9,006 nt of DNA from Acetatifactor sp. (GTDB lineage: Bacteria; Bacillota; Clostridia; Lachnospirales; Lachnospiraceae), in assembly GCA_024699575.1 (NCBI GenBank), contig JAILPF010000232.1:1-9006 (forward strand). Direction: 5' to 3'. Below are positions 1-5,561 of this stretch, piece by piece (position 1 is the first letter of the stretch; every line of letters starts with the position of its first letter). A program made the translations under genes and the position numbers. A model generated the notes under the pieces. It was not told where the DNA came from. It worked only from the letters and a program-made list of their open reading frames with translations, and made no database searches.

Positions 1-96
1 TGCTTCTACCGTAGAATGGTATGGTATCGGAGGATATATGCAACAATTTTTGGACGCATATATCCTCCGATACCATACCATTCTACGGTAGAAGCA
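1..96. repeat. Perfect 41-bp inverted repeat with 14-nt loop (fold-back junction)
   Basis: Positions 1-41 are the exact reverse complement of positions 56-96, with a 14-nt spacer at 42-55; I checked this base by base with no mismatch. The repeat reaches the first base of the window, so it may continue outside. Read on the plus strand from position 2, the left arm and loop encode ASTVEWYGIGGYMQQFLDA. This is the sense strand of the flavodoxin-like gene whose minus-strand copy occupies 56-281. The repeat is therefore part of a gene turned back on itself and does not look like a terminator or a transposon end. A snap-back amplification or assembly chimera at a contig end is the simplest explanation. 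A real inverted duplication is possible but less likely. Confidence 0.95.
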
Positions 97-281
97 AGGA
101 TAATGCCATCAGCCTCCTTCAATGTCTGCGGGAGAGTCGCAATTGTCTGCTTACATTCATACAGATTGTATCTGGTCACATTTACACGCAGTTCCTCCAG
201 AACCTCCTGCATCTTCTGAATAACGTATACCGTCGGGTCATCAATAATTCCTCGTCCACCGTAATAAATATTAATGTTCAA
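57..281 (-). CDS. Flavodoxin / NADPH-dependent FMN reductase-like protein, N-terminal 75 residues (broken by fold-back)
   Basis: This is the N-terminal part of a flavodoxin-fold protein, a family that binds FMN and carries out electron transfer or reductase reactions in the cytoplasm. Visible features are an N-terminal beta strand followed by a glycine-rich turn (NINIYYGGRG), an amphipathic helix (around residues 16-33), a second strand (VNVTRYNL), and the segment ADGIILASTVEWYGIGGYM that precedes the QQFLDA helix in such proteins. The start is TTG at 281-279, with GAGGTGG four bases upstream (286-292); no ATG fits. It lies 17 nt downstream of the rhomboid stop, so the two are probably co-transcribed. 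Genuine sequence ends at Met75. The open frame continues to position 6, but its last 16 residues are read from the inverted repeat and are not real family sequence. The true continuation (QQFLDA) is on the plus strand at 41-58. The exact subfamily and substrate are unknown. Confidence 0.7.
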
Positions 282-298
282 AGCTCCACCTCACTGAT

Positions 299-889
299 TC
301 AAAATTCCACTGTCTCTCTACGTCTTCCGCCGCACAAAAGAATGCCCAAAAGCAAGCCGGTTAACAGTCCGCCCACATGAGCCGCATTATCTATATTCGC
401 GCCGGTAAATCCGCTGTATAGGGAAAGCGCGATCATAAGCACCACTCTCGCCGGTGTAACGTTCTCAATTTTACGTTTTGAAAATAGCACCAAGGCGAGC
501 AGCAAGCCATCCAGACCAAATATTGCTCCGCTTGCGCCAAGTGATGCTGCCATCTCACCCATGAGAATTTTATACATCAGGGACAAAAGGTTTCCTCCAA
601 TTCCGGAAAGGAAGAAACAAATTGCATATTTTATATGGCCAACTTCTTTTTCAATCATAGCTCCCATAAAAAACAGAAGAACCATATTATTAAACAAATG
701 GTTGATATCTCCATGCAGAAACATTGCTGTAGCTATTCGCCAGAACTCTTTTCCGGCCACCACTCCGCCGACGCTGAGTTCTCCCATATTATATAACAAG
801 TTACCGGAAAAAGTACATAACAGAAACACAATTACATTGATGGCAACCAAAATCCCACTGACAATCGGAAGTCCTTTTATTCCAGACAC
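299..889 (-). CDS. Rhomboid family intramembrane serine protease
   Basis: This is a polytopic membrane protein with the rhomboid serine-histidine dyad, expected to cleave transmembrane segments within the membrane. Numbered from the longest start (GTG at 898, 199 aa), the catalytic serine is S123 in GASGAIFG and the catalytic histidine is H174 in NAAHVGG. H67 and N71 in NHLFNNM match the oxyanion-hole region, and WRIATAMFLHGD precedes them as in other bacterial rhomboids. About six hydrophobic segments fill 196-199 residues, a compact six-helix form without extra domains. I prefer the GTG at 889-887 because AAAGAGGTG (896-904) sits six bases upstream of it; that site would overlap the start codon of the GTG at 898. 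The gene follows the FHA gene after 64 nt and precedes the flavodoxin-like gene by 17 nt. Family assignment is firm; the substrate is unknown. Confidence 0.92.
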   Translation of the reverse strand: MSGIKGLPIVSGILVAINVIVFLLCTFSGNLLYNMGELSVGGVVAGKEFWRIATAMFLHGDINHLFNNMVLLFFMGAMIEKEVGHIKYAICFFLSGIGGNLLSLMYKILMGEMAASLGASGAIFGLDGLLLALVLFSKRKIENVTPARVVLMIALSLYSGFTGANIDNAAHVGGLLTGLLLGILLCGGRRRETVEF

Positions 890-953
890 ACATTTCACCT
901 CTTTACATTAAGAGAGTACCACTCTTTCCACTTCCACGTCAACCTTAACAGAC
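890..953 (-). other. Longest intergenic gap, between the FHA gene and the rhomboid gene
   Basis: These 64 bases are the only gap over 30 nt in the window. On the minus strand they hold the rhomboid ribosome site (AAAGAGGTG, 896-904) and a 5-bp stem with a 3-nt loop (913-925) that is too weak and lacks a T-run for a terminator. A TTGACG (937-942) occurs, but the hexamer 18 bases on (TACTCT) matches the -10 consensus at only three of six bases. The rhomboid gene may therefore be read through from the tad operon, or use a weak promoter here. Confidence 0.4.
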
Positions 954-2057
954 TCAACGATAAATCAGTTGAACTTTCCCCAGGCGAATCTCATCTCCCT
1001 CCTCCAGTTTGCGCTTTTCATATGGCTGCATCTGCAATCCATTTTTATAGGTTCCGTTTGTGGAATTCAAGTCCTCCAAAAAATATTCATCTCCATCCTT
1101 TGTAATTTTAGCATGAATTCTACTGACAGAATAATCTTCCAGAAGCAGATCTGTCTCACCGGCCTTTTTCCCGATAACACAGGATTCTTCTCCCAATTGG
1201 AAGAGAATTTTCCCATCCGTCGAGTATATGCGCCTGATGATGTTTTTTTGTCTATCAGAATCGTCTATGTAAATTGTCTTTCCGTATTCAACACTCTCAT
1301 ATGTTGTATCCTCAGCAACAGCATATCCGGACATGGCAATTTGTATTTTCTGTTCATAGTTTTGTCTATCCCGTAACGTCTTCTTTCTCTTGCGTTCCAA
1401 GCGATGCAAGAAGCCCTTCCTCTCTACTTTCTTCTCCTGCTGTTGGAGCGTTTCTTCTATAATAGAATCAACCTTCTCAGCCTGTGCCATCTCCCCATGT
1501 GTCTCATCCATTTCCAACACCTTAACATCCTCATAAATACGGTCGCACAGATATGCATCTCCACTTTTTTCGTACATTTCATACATGGAAAAAATGCAAT
1601 CAACCAATGTGCTGTCCTCATAGTCAATGTGTTCCACCAAGTAATCCATAAGATACGTGAAAGTACTTTCTCCATCGTAGTAAGGAACGTAAAAGAAAGA
1701 AAAGCGGTTTTCTTCAGGGTCTTGGAAAATTTGTTGTGGGTACCACAAAATATTCCTGATGTCCAGAAGAAATCGGTCAAGTTCTTCCCTGACTTCTCGA
1801 ATACAGCGCACAAAATCTTTCACCCAGCTTCGTCCGATACTATTTTTATCATAGCGCTGAGTAATATTCTGCTTCGAAGTAATATCGTAATACAGATACG
1901 AGAGACCATTGATATATCGGAGATTGCAAGGAATCAGCCCATTAATACCTCCTCTGTTCAAAATACAGTATTGATATCTCTTTTCATCCGGATGTTTATC
2001 CAGCAAAATACGTTCATAATTTGCATGTAGACTTTTGATATATTCTGATTGTAACAT
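954..2057 (-). CDS. DUF6382 / FHA domain protein of the tad operon
   Basis: This 367-aa cytoplasmic protein has no signal or membrane segment. The first 160 or so residues (NRGGINGLIPCNLRYINGLSYLYYDIT and following) resemble the DUF6382 domain found in Firmicutes tad loci. A charged, lysine/arginine-rich linker spans about residues 208-235. The C-terminal 80 residues form a forkhead-associated domain: IGKK near residue 296, SRIHAKI (S312, R313, H315) and NSTNGT (331-336). FHA domains bind phosphothreonine peptides, so it may tie the pilus machine to Ser/Thr kinase signalling; no kinase is in view. The usual Gly-Arg of the phosphate-binding loop is Gly-Lys here. The ATG at 2057 is chosen because GGAGGA lies just upstream (2061-2066); a frame extending to 2093 would overlap the preceding gene. 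It follows the small TadE-like gene by 10 nt. The FHA call is firm, the DUF6382 name is from recollection of the family, and the role is inferred. Confidence 0.9.
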   Translation of the reverse strand: MLQSEYIKSLHANYERILLDKHPDEKRYQYCILNRGGINGLIPCNLRYINGLSYLYYDITSKQNITQRYDKNSIGRSWVKDFVRCIREVREELDRFLLDIRNILWYPQQIFQDPEENRFSFFYVPYYDGESTFTYLMDYLVEHIDYEDSTLVDCIFSMYEMYEKSGDAYLCDRIYEDVKVLEMDETHGEMAQAEKVDSIIEETLQQQEKKVERKGFLHRLERKRKKTLRDRQNYEQKIQIAMSGYAVAEDTTYESVEYGKTIYIDDSDRQKNIIRRIYSTDGKILFQLGEESCVIGKKAGETDLLLEDYSVSRIHAKITKDGDEYFLEDLNSTNGTYKNGLQMQPYEKRKLEEGDEIRLGKVQLIYR

Positions 2058-2067
2058 AGCTCCTCCA

Positions 2068-2511
2068 TTAATCTTTTTCCGACATCCTATCAAGTTTTCG
2101 AAATTGGCGTAACATGAACACAGGGGAAATCAAACGGGCACTTATAGTTTTCTCAATTTTGCCATTCCTTCCGATGGGGAATCCGAATCCGCTTTTCCAA
2201 ACTATATGAAGCTCCCTGTTTTCCACATCACACTCTACCTCCGCCTCCTCACATATCAAATATTGGTTCCAATCCAATGCAGATGCGTAGCTCATTATTA
2301 TGTTTACGCGGGAAGCATTATCATCGTATCCCCGGCAAGTTCCTCTTATCAGCATTATTCCCAGATTCTGCTCTATCAGGCATCTGTCGTATTGGTAGAA
2401 CAGAATTCCAAGCATGACAACTATCACAATGCAAACTGCAGGTACTACCAACGCAGCTTCCATTGTCATATATCCACCCAAATTGATTTTCCTGAAGCGT
2501 TTGTTTATCAC
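2068..2511 (-). CDS. TadE-like pseudopilin (small)
   Basis: This 147-aa protein has a short basic leader, the motif GGYMTMEAALVVP, and one hydrophobic helix (about residues 19-40) followed by a soluble domain. That is the layout of TadE-type pseudopilins, which are cut by the TadV/CpaA peptidase and help pilus assembly at the outer face of the membrane. Cleavage after G13 would place Glu18 at the expected +5 position. Start is GTG at 2511-2509, supported by a strong AGGAGG (2518-2523) six bases upstream. The start overlaps the TGA stop of the peptidase gene by four bases (GTGA), so translation is probably coupled to that gene. The soluble domain contains two cysteines (CEEAEVECD) that could pair after export. 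A TadF- or TadG-like minor pilin role is equally possible. Confidence 0.82.
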   Translation of the reverse strand: MINKRFRKINLGGYMTMEAALVVPAVCIVIVVMLGILFYQYDRCLIEQNLGIMLIRGTCRGYDDNASRVNIIMSYASALDWNQYLICEEAEVECDVENRELHIVWKSGFGFPIGRNGKIEKTISARLISPVFMLRQFRKLDRMSEKD

Positions 2512-2945
2512 AATCTCCCTCCTAATCGCATAAAGAAAAAAGATAAAGCCAAAAAGGCAAGATAGGGCATTCTGGTTTTTCGGTTGACTTTACCTAATAT
2601 CACCAATACGATTGAAACTCCGGCCGCAAATAGCATACTCACCCACATCCAGCTCACTGTATAGTATAATCCATAAATAGCTCCCATTTGAAACACGACT
2701 ATGCCATCAGCTCCCCCAACCTGTCCTGTGAGCAGGGACAAAACCATCAACACAACACCGGGGAGCACTCCTGTAATCGTCCACCACCACTCATATTCAC
2801 CTTTGTTCCATAGCAAGATAATCCCCATTGCCGTACAAATTCCCCCTGCCAAAAGAAGATGTAGCGGAACTTTTCTCCATCTTATATCGCAGCCTCCAAG
2901 CACAGCCAAATATACTCCGGCAATTATATCAACACATAATCCCAT
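2508..2945 (-). CDS. Prepilin peptidase, A24 family (TadV/CpaA-like)
   Basis: This is a 145-aa integral membrane aspartyl protease of the peptidase A24 type that would remove leader peptides from the Flp pilin and TadE-like pseudopilins encoded beside it. The two catalytic aspartates are visible: D20 in CDIRWRKVP after the first helix, and D80 in GGADGIV, the family's GxGD motif in variant form. The protein has five or six hydrophobic helices and lacks the N-terminal methylase domain of the larger PilD peptidases, as is normal for TadV/CpaA. Start ATG at 2945 is preferred over an extended frame from 2981: it sits one base after the stop of the preceding TadE-like gene and has TTGGAG seven bases upstream. 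It overlaps the following small TadE-like gene by four bases. Confidence 0.9.
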   Translation of the reverse strand: MGLCVDIIAGVYLAVLGGCDIRWRKVPLHLLLAGGICTAMGIILLWNKGEYEWWWTITGVLPGVVLMVLSLLTGQVGGADGIVVFQMGAIYGLYYTVSWMWVSMLFAAGVSIVLVILGKVNRKTRMPYLAFLALSFFFMRLGGRL

Positions 2946-2946
2946 A

Positions 2947-3897
2947 TTATTTCTCCAATAGATTCCTATTCTCTCCGGCACAGCGATGGCAAGGCAGCCT
3001 GTCAGGTACGCAGTCTCTGGAAACCGCCTGCACAGTCCTTTTTATACCATGGCATGTTCTGTCGAAATGAATGGCTTCACCCTCAAGCGTTATGTATACT
3101 TTATCCGGCATCCTTTTTCCGGCGCACAGCTCACACAGCCGATATTTTTCCCCCTTTTCATTTCTCCGCATATGAACCAGTTCAGCATCTACTTCAACTA
3201 CAGCCGGCTTTAAATAACTGCACCCCGGTGTTTCATGGTAAACCGTTCCGTTCGGCGTAATATAAACAAAATCTTCTTTATCCTGTTCCCTGCGGTTCGA
3301 AAGATTATATCCATTCCATAGGTGCCCGTAATACTCACATTTTATCTCCATCGCCGGCAGGGTTAAAAGGCCAATGGACGCATTCAACGTACAATTCACC
3401 CGAAATCGGATACAATCTTCCGGCACTGTTATCACATCCCGAATCACTCTCAAGTGCAAATCATCCTTTCCAAAAACTGTACCGGGAAAGAAATCTTCTT
3501 CCAAGACTTCCTGTATTTCGTTCTGCAACCACATATCAGAAAGAATCCCTGTCACAAGGTCTGTTTCTTCCTGTAGGCAGCCATATATCGCCATTCTTCG
3601 GCCTGCATTCCACATTGCACGTTCCAGACATCCGTGCAGTCGTATCATCTCCATAGCAGAGCCCATCGTCAAAATAAAAAAAACAAAAAGCGGAAGAGCA
3701 ATTGACGCTTCAACTGTCATACCGGCTCGGCAATAACCCTCGGAGATAAGATGTGATATCCTTTTTGCGTTCGTGCGCATATGTAATAAACAGGGGAATG
3801 TATATGGTAAATGATTCATTTGACTTGTTTCGGAGAAGGTCTTTTGTGTTTTGTTAATAGTTTCATTGCTTTCTGCACATTTCCGCAAAAAGGACAT
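2947..3897 (-). CDS. TadE-like pseudopilin with two C-terminal Cys/His (Ada-like) modules
   Basis: This 316-aa protein has a long leader, the TadE-like motif AGMTVEASIALPLF and a hydrophobic helix at residues 60-83, then a mostly beta domain to about residue 195. The C-terminal third is unusual. Two copies of one pattern follow each other: VYIT...H221-x4-C226...C255-x2-C258 and VYIT...H277-x4-C282...C303-x2-C306. The spacing resembles the small zinc modules related to the Ada metal-binding domain that occur at the ends of some secreted Firmicutes proteins. The positively charged N-terminus and lone helix place these modules outside the cytoplasmic membrane, where the cysteines could bind metal or form disulfides. 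Start ATG 3897 follows a very strong ribosome site by nine bases; ATG 3819 is an alternative. The gene ends one base before the peptidase gene. TadE family membership is fairly sure; the module function is inferred. Confidence 0.85.
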   Translation of the reverse strand: MSFLRKCAESNETINKTQKTFSETSQMNHLPYTFPCLLHMRTNAKRISHLISEGYCRAGMTVEASIALPLFVFFILTMGSAMEMIRLHGCLERAMWNAGRRMAIYGCLQEETDLVTGILSDMWLQNEIQEVLEEDFFPGTVFGKDDLHLRVIRDVITVPEDCIRFRVNCTLNASIGLLTLPAMEIKCEYYGHLWNGYNLSNRREQDKEDFVYITPNGTVYHETPGCSYLKPAVVEVDAELVHMRRNEKGEKYRLCELCAGKRMPDKVYITLEGEAIHFDRTCHGIKRTVQAVSRDCVPDRLPCHRCAGENRNLLEK

Positions 3898-3902
3898 CGC
3901 AT

Positions 3903-3914
3903 CTCACCTCCTTT
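3903..3914 (-). promoter_or_regulatory. Full-length Shine-Dalgarno for the large TadE-like gene
   Basis: Minus-strand sequence AAAGGAGGTGAG lies between two tad genes and matches the 3' end of 16S rRNA over essentially the whole anti-Shine-Dalgarno. Its first two bases belong to the TAA stop of the DUF5702 gene. Two ATGs follow, four bases (ATG at 3902) and nine bases (ATG at 3897) after AGGAGG; the second has the more normal spacing and opens the TadE-like frame. Confidence 0.75.
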
Positions 3915-5358
3915 ACTCATATCTTTTCTGTCTGTCAATCTCATACCGATGGCCAAAGTTACTGCCCACATGCATTTGTGCATCAATCCAGTCCACACAT
4001 GCATCCATGCGAAAATTTTCATTGCCCAAAGTCTTTCGGATATCAGCCTCCACAATATCCATTGCCCGTTCTGTAAGGGTAGCTTTTTTCATAGTGGCAA
4101 GCAGTAATCGCAGATAATCCTCGTAAGAAAGTCCGGTATCCGGAGTCGATGTTTCACTCTCCTTTGCAAGCATGAGCGCTCCCGTCAGGCTGTAGTGCCA
4201 ATCCTCATCACCCTTGATAAGCGGTATTCGGCCTCCTCGAAACAACTGCCTCACATCGTAAAGGCTCTCCGCGTACGCCCACCCGAGCATCACGGAAGTC
4301 TCCAGTGCCTTCTCAAGCTGTGGCACTCCCACGAGAAGCGTTACCATTGTTGCCAATGCTTCCACTTCCCCACGTTTTTTTTCATCTGAATATAAGTATC
4401 CTACATTCGCAACCTCCCGCAAAGCACACAATCGGCGCACCGTTGTGCGGAGGTTTTCCAAATCGCTTTCATCGCCCACAAGTAAATATTCTATCTCATA
4501 GTCCAATGCACACTCCTCTTTCCGGTTCACGTAGTTCCCAAGATAGCGCAATAAATATTCGTTAAAAAGCAGAGAGTCCATTGGAGTAAATTTAACAGTC
4601 TCCGTTAAATTGCCTTTATTGACAGAATCTTTTTTCAAACGTTCTCCAATCAGCAGCTCCGTCTGAACACATTTTGATGACAGAACCACTTCATCATCCA
4701 CAACATGCTTTAAAATACCTTTTATTCTCTCTTGATCAATCAAATCCGTCGGCAATTTTACCGGTTCTTTCTCATTTTGGATTCCCTCAGACATTTGATA
4801 TTCATCCAGGATTTGTGCAACCTCTTGCTGTACCTGTTCCTGTTGTAGCTGCAACCTTTCAGAGAAAAAACCTTTCTTTTGAGCAGTTTCAATCCACTCT
4901 TTCGTCTCTTCCAATACAGATAGTCCAATATCATCTTTGACCGCGTTCACCGCTGCAATTCTGAACGCTTCTCCCTGATTATCTGTAAGAAGCCTCACCC
5001 CTTTGACTGTTGTATCCTCGACAGTCATACCCAAAAGGTCTCCCTTGCCTCCTGCAATATTTCCATCAAAATAATGTTTCAGCCGGTTTGCAATTTCTAA
5101 TGTAGATGCATCCTGCCTTCCGTAGGAAATATCTATAGCAAACAGATTGTACCGCCCAAAAAGCTCCCGATGGTATTCTGCCAGAATGCTGTCCATACTG
5201 ATATCTGCTATGAATTCTGTTTCCATACGGATGGCTCCGCTTCTCACCCCCTCTATCAACATCAGGCATAGCGGAAGTATGACTGATAGAATCAGAGATA
5301 AAAAAACAGTCATATATCCCTCTTCATACCGCTGTTTTTTCTGATTACAACTACCCAT
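3913..5358 (-). CDS. DUF5702 (TadG-like) membrane-anchored protein
   Basis: This 481-aa protein has a short polar N-terminus, the motif EEGYMTVF and one hydrophobic helix (about residues 16-37), followed by a long, mostly helical, charged extracytoplasmic domain. The stretch at about 150-200 (QLQQEQVQQEVAQILDEY) could form a coiled coil. The overall pattern, including the SLILSVILPLCLMLIEGVR helix and the C-terminal ALTERAMDIVEADIRKT, matches what I recall of DUF5702 proteins, which occupy the TadG position in Firmicutes tad loci. The leader looks like a prepilin site (G14/Y15), but the +5 residue is Phe instead of Glu, so cleavage is uncertain. Start ATG 5358 has AAAGGAG six bases upstream. 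It lies 10 nt after the Flp pilin gene and 15 nt before the large TadE-like gene. A minor pilin or surface-anchoring role is inferred. Confidence 0.85.
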   Translation of the reverse strand: MGSCNQKKQRYEEGYMTVFLSLILSVILPLCLMLIEGVRSGAIRMETEFIADISMDSILAEYHRELFGRYNLFAIDISYGRQDASTLEIANRLKHYFDGNIAGGKGDLLGMTVEDTTVKGVRLLTDNQGEAFRIAAVNAVKDDIGLSVLEETKEWIETAQKKGFFSERLQLQQEQVQQEVAQILDEYQMSEGIQNEKEPVKLPTDLIDQERIKGILKHVVDDEVVLSSKCVQTELLIGERLKKDSVNKGNLTETVKFTPMDSLLFNEYLLRYLGNYVNRKEECALDYEIEYLLVGDESDLENLRTTVRRLCALREVANVGYLYSDEKKRGEVEALATMVTLLVGVPQLEKALETSVMLGWAYAESLYDVRQLFRGGRIPLIKGDEDWHYSLTGALMLAKESETSTPDTGLSYEDYLRLLLATMKKATLTERAMDIVEADIRKTLGNENFRMDACVDWIDAQMHVGSNFGHRYEIDRQKRYE

Positions 5359-5368
5359 GGATACTCCT

Positions 5369-5536
5369 TTAGATTTTACCTGTCTGTGTTGTGATTTTGG
5401 AAAAGATATTGTTCACCACTTTTGTAATCTGTTCCTTAAAAATAATTACTAACCCCACCAGCACCACGATAATTAAAATTATTTCCACAGTTCCCATTCC
5501 ATCTTCTTCCATTAAAAAATCTTTCCAGTTCTTCAT
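5369..5536 (-). CDS. Flp1-like pilin
   Basis: This 55-aa protein is the likely major pilin subunit. It has a short hydrophilic leader (MKNWKDFLMEEDG), then MGTVEIILIIVVLVGLVIIF and a short polar tail. Cleavage after G13 would put Glu18 at +5, as in Flp pilins processed by TadV-type peptidases; that peptidase is encoded about 2.4 kb downstream in the same operon. The length is typical of Flp1-like pilins of Gram-positive bacteria. Start is ATG 5536, five bases after AAAGGGG; the frame could be extended to a GTG at 5569 only by overlapping the end of tadC. It lies 25 nt after tadC and 10 nt before the DUF5702 gene. The highest expression in the operon would be expected here, but I see no separate promoter or attenuator. 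Confidence 0.9.
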   Translation of the reverse strand: MKNWKDFLMEEDGMGTVEIILIIVVLVGLVIIFKEQITKVVNNIFSKITTQTGKI

Positions 5537-5561
5537 ATATACCCCTTTCTCCTGTTTCAGA

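Noticed and set aside
1..96. Inverted repeat as a transposon end, integron-type site or rho-independent terminator
   Set aside because: The arms encode in-frame gene sequence, the loop is the natural continuation of that gene, there is no T-run, and no transposase or integrase is present.
21..380. Plus-strand open frame of 119 codons at the window start, and similar plus-strand frames throughout
   Set aside because: They run antisense to well-supported minus-strand genes, have no good ribosome sites and show no family motifs. Only positions 2-58 on the plus strand are meaningful, as the fold-back copy of the flavodoxin-like gene.
913..942. Possible promoter and small hairpin between the FHA and rhomboid genes
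   Set aside because: TTGACG is a good -35, but the hexamer at 18-base spacing (TACTCT) matches -10 poorly and would leave almost no leader. The stem is 5 bp with no T-run, so neither a promoter nor a terminator can be called.
1457..1813. Second minus-strand frame (118 codons) inside the FHA gene
   Set aside because: It is out of frame with the FHA/DUF6382 protein, which has recognisable motifs throughout; this frame has an unlikely Trp/Cys/Met-rich composition and no ribosome site.
3816..4055. 79-codon minus-strand frame crossing the end of the DUF5702 gene
   Set aside because: Its first half is shadow of the DUF5702 coding frame. Only the last 28 codons, beginning at their own ATG after the strong ribosome site, deserve mention and are reported as a finding.
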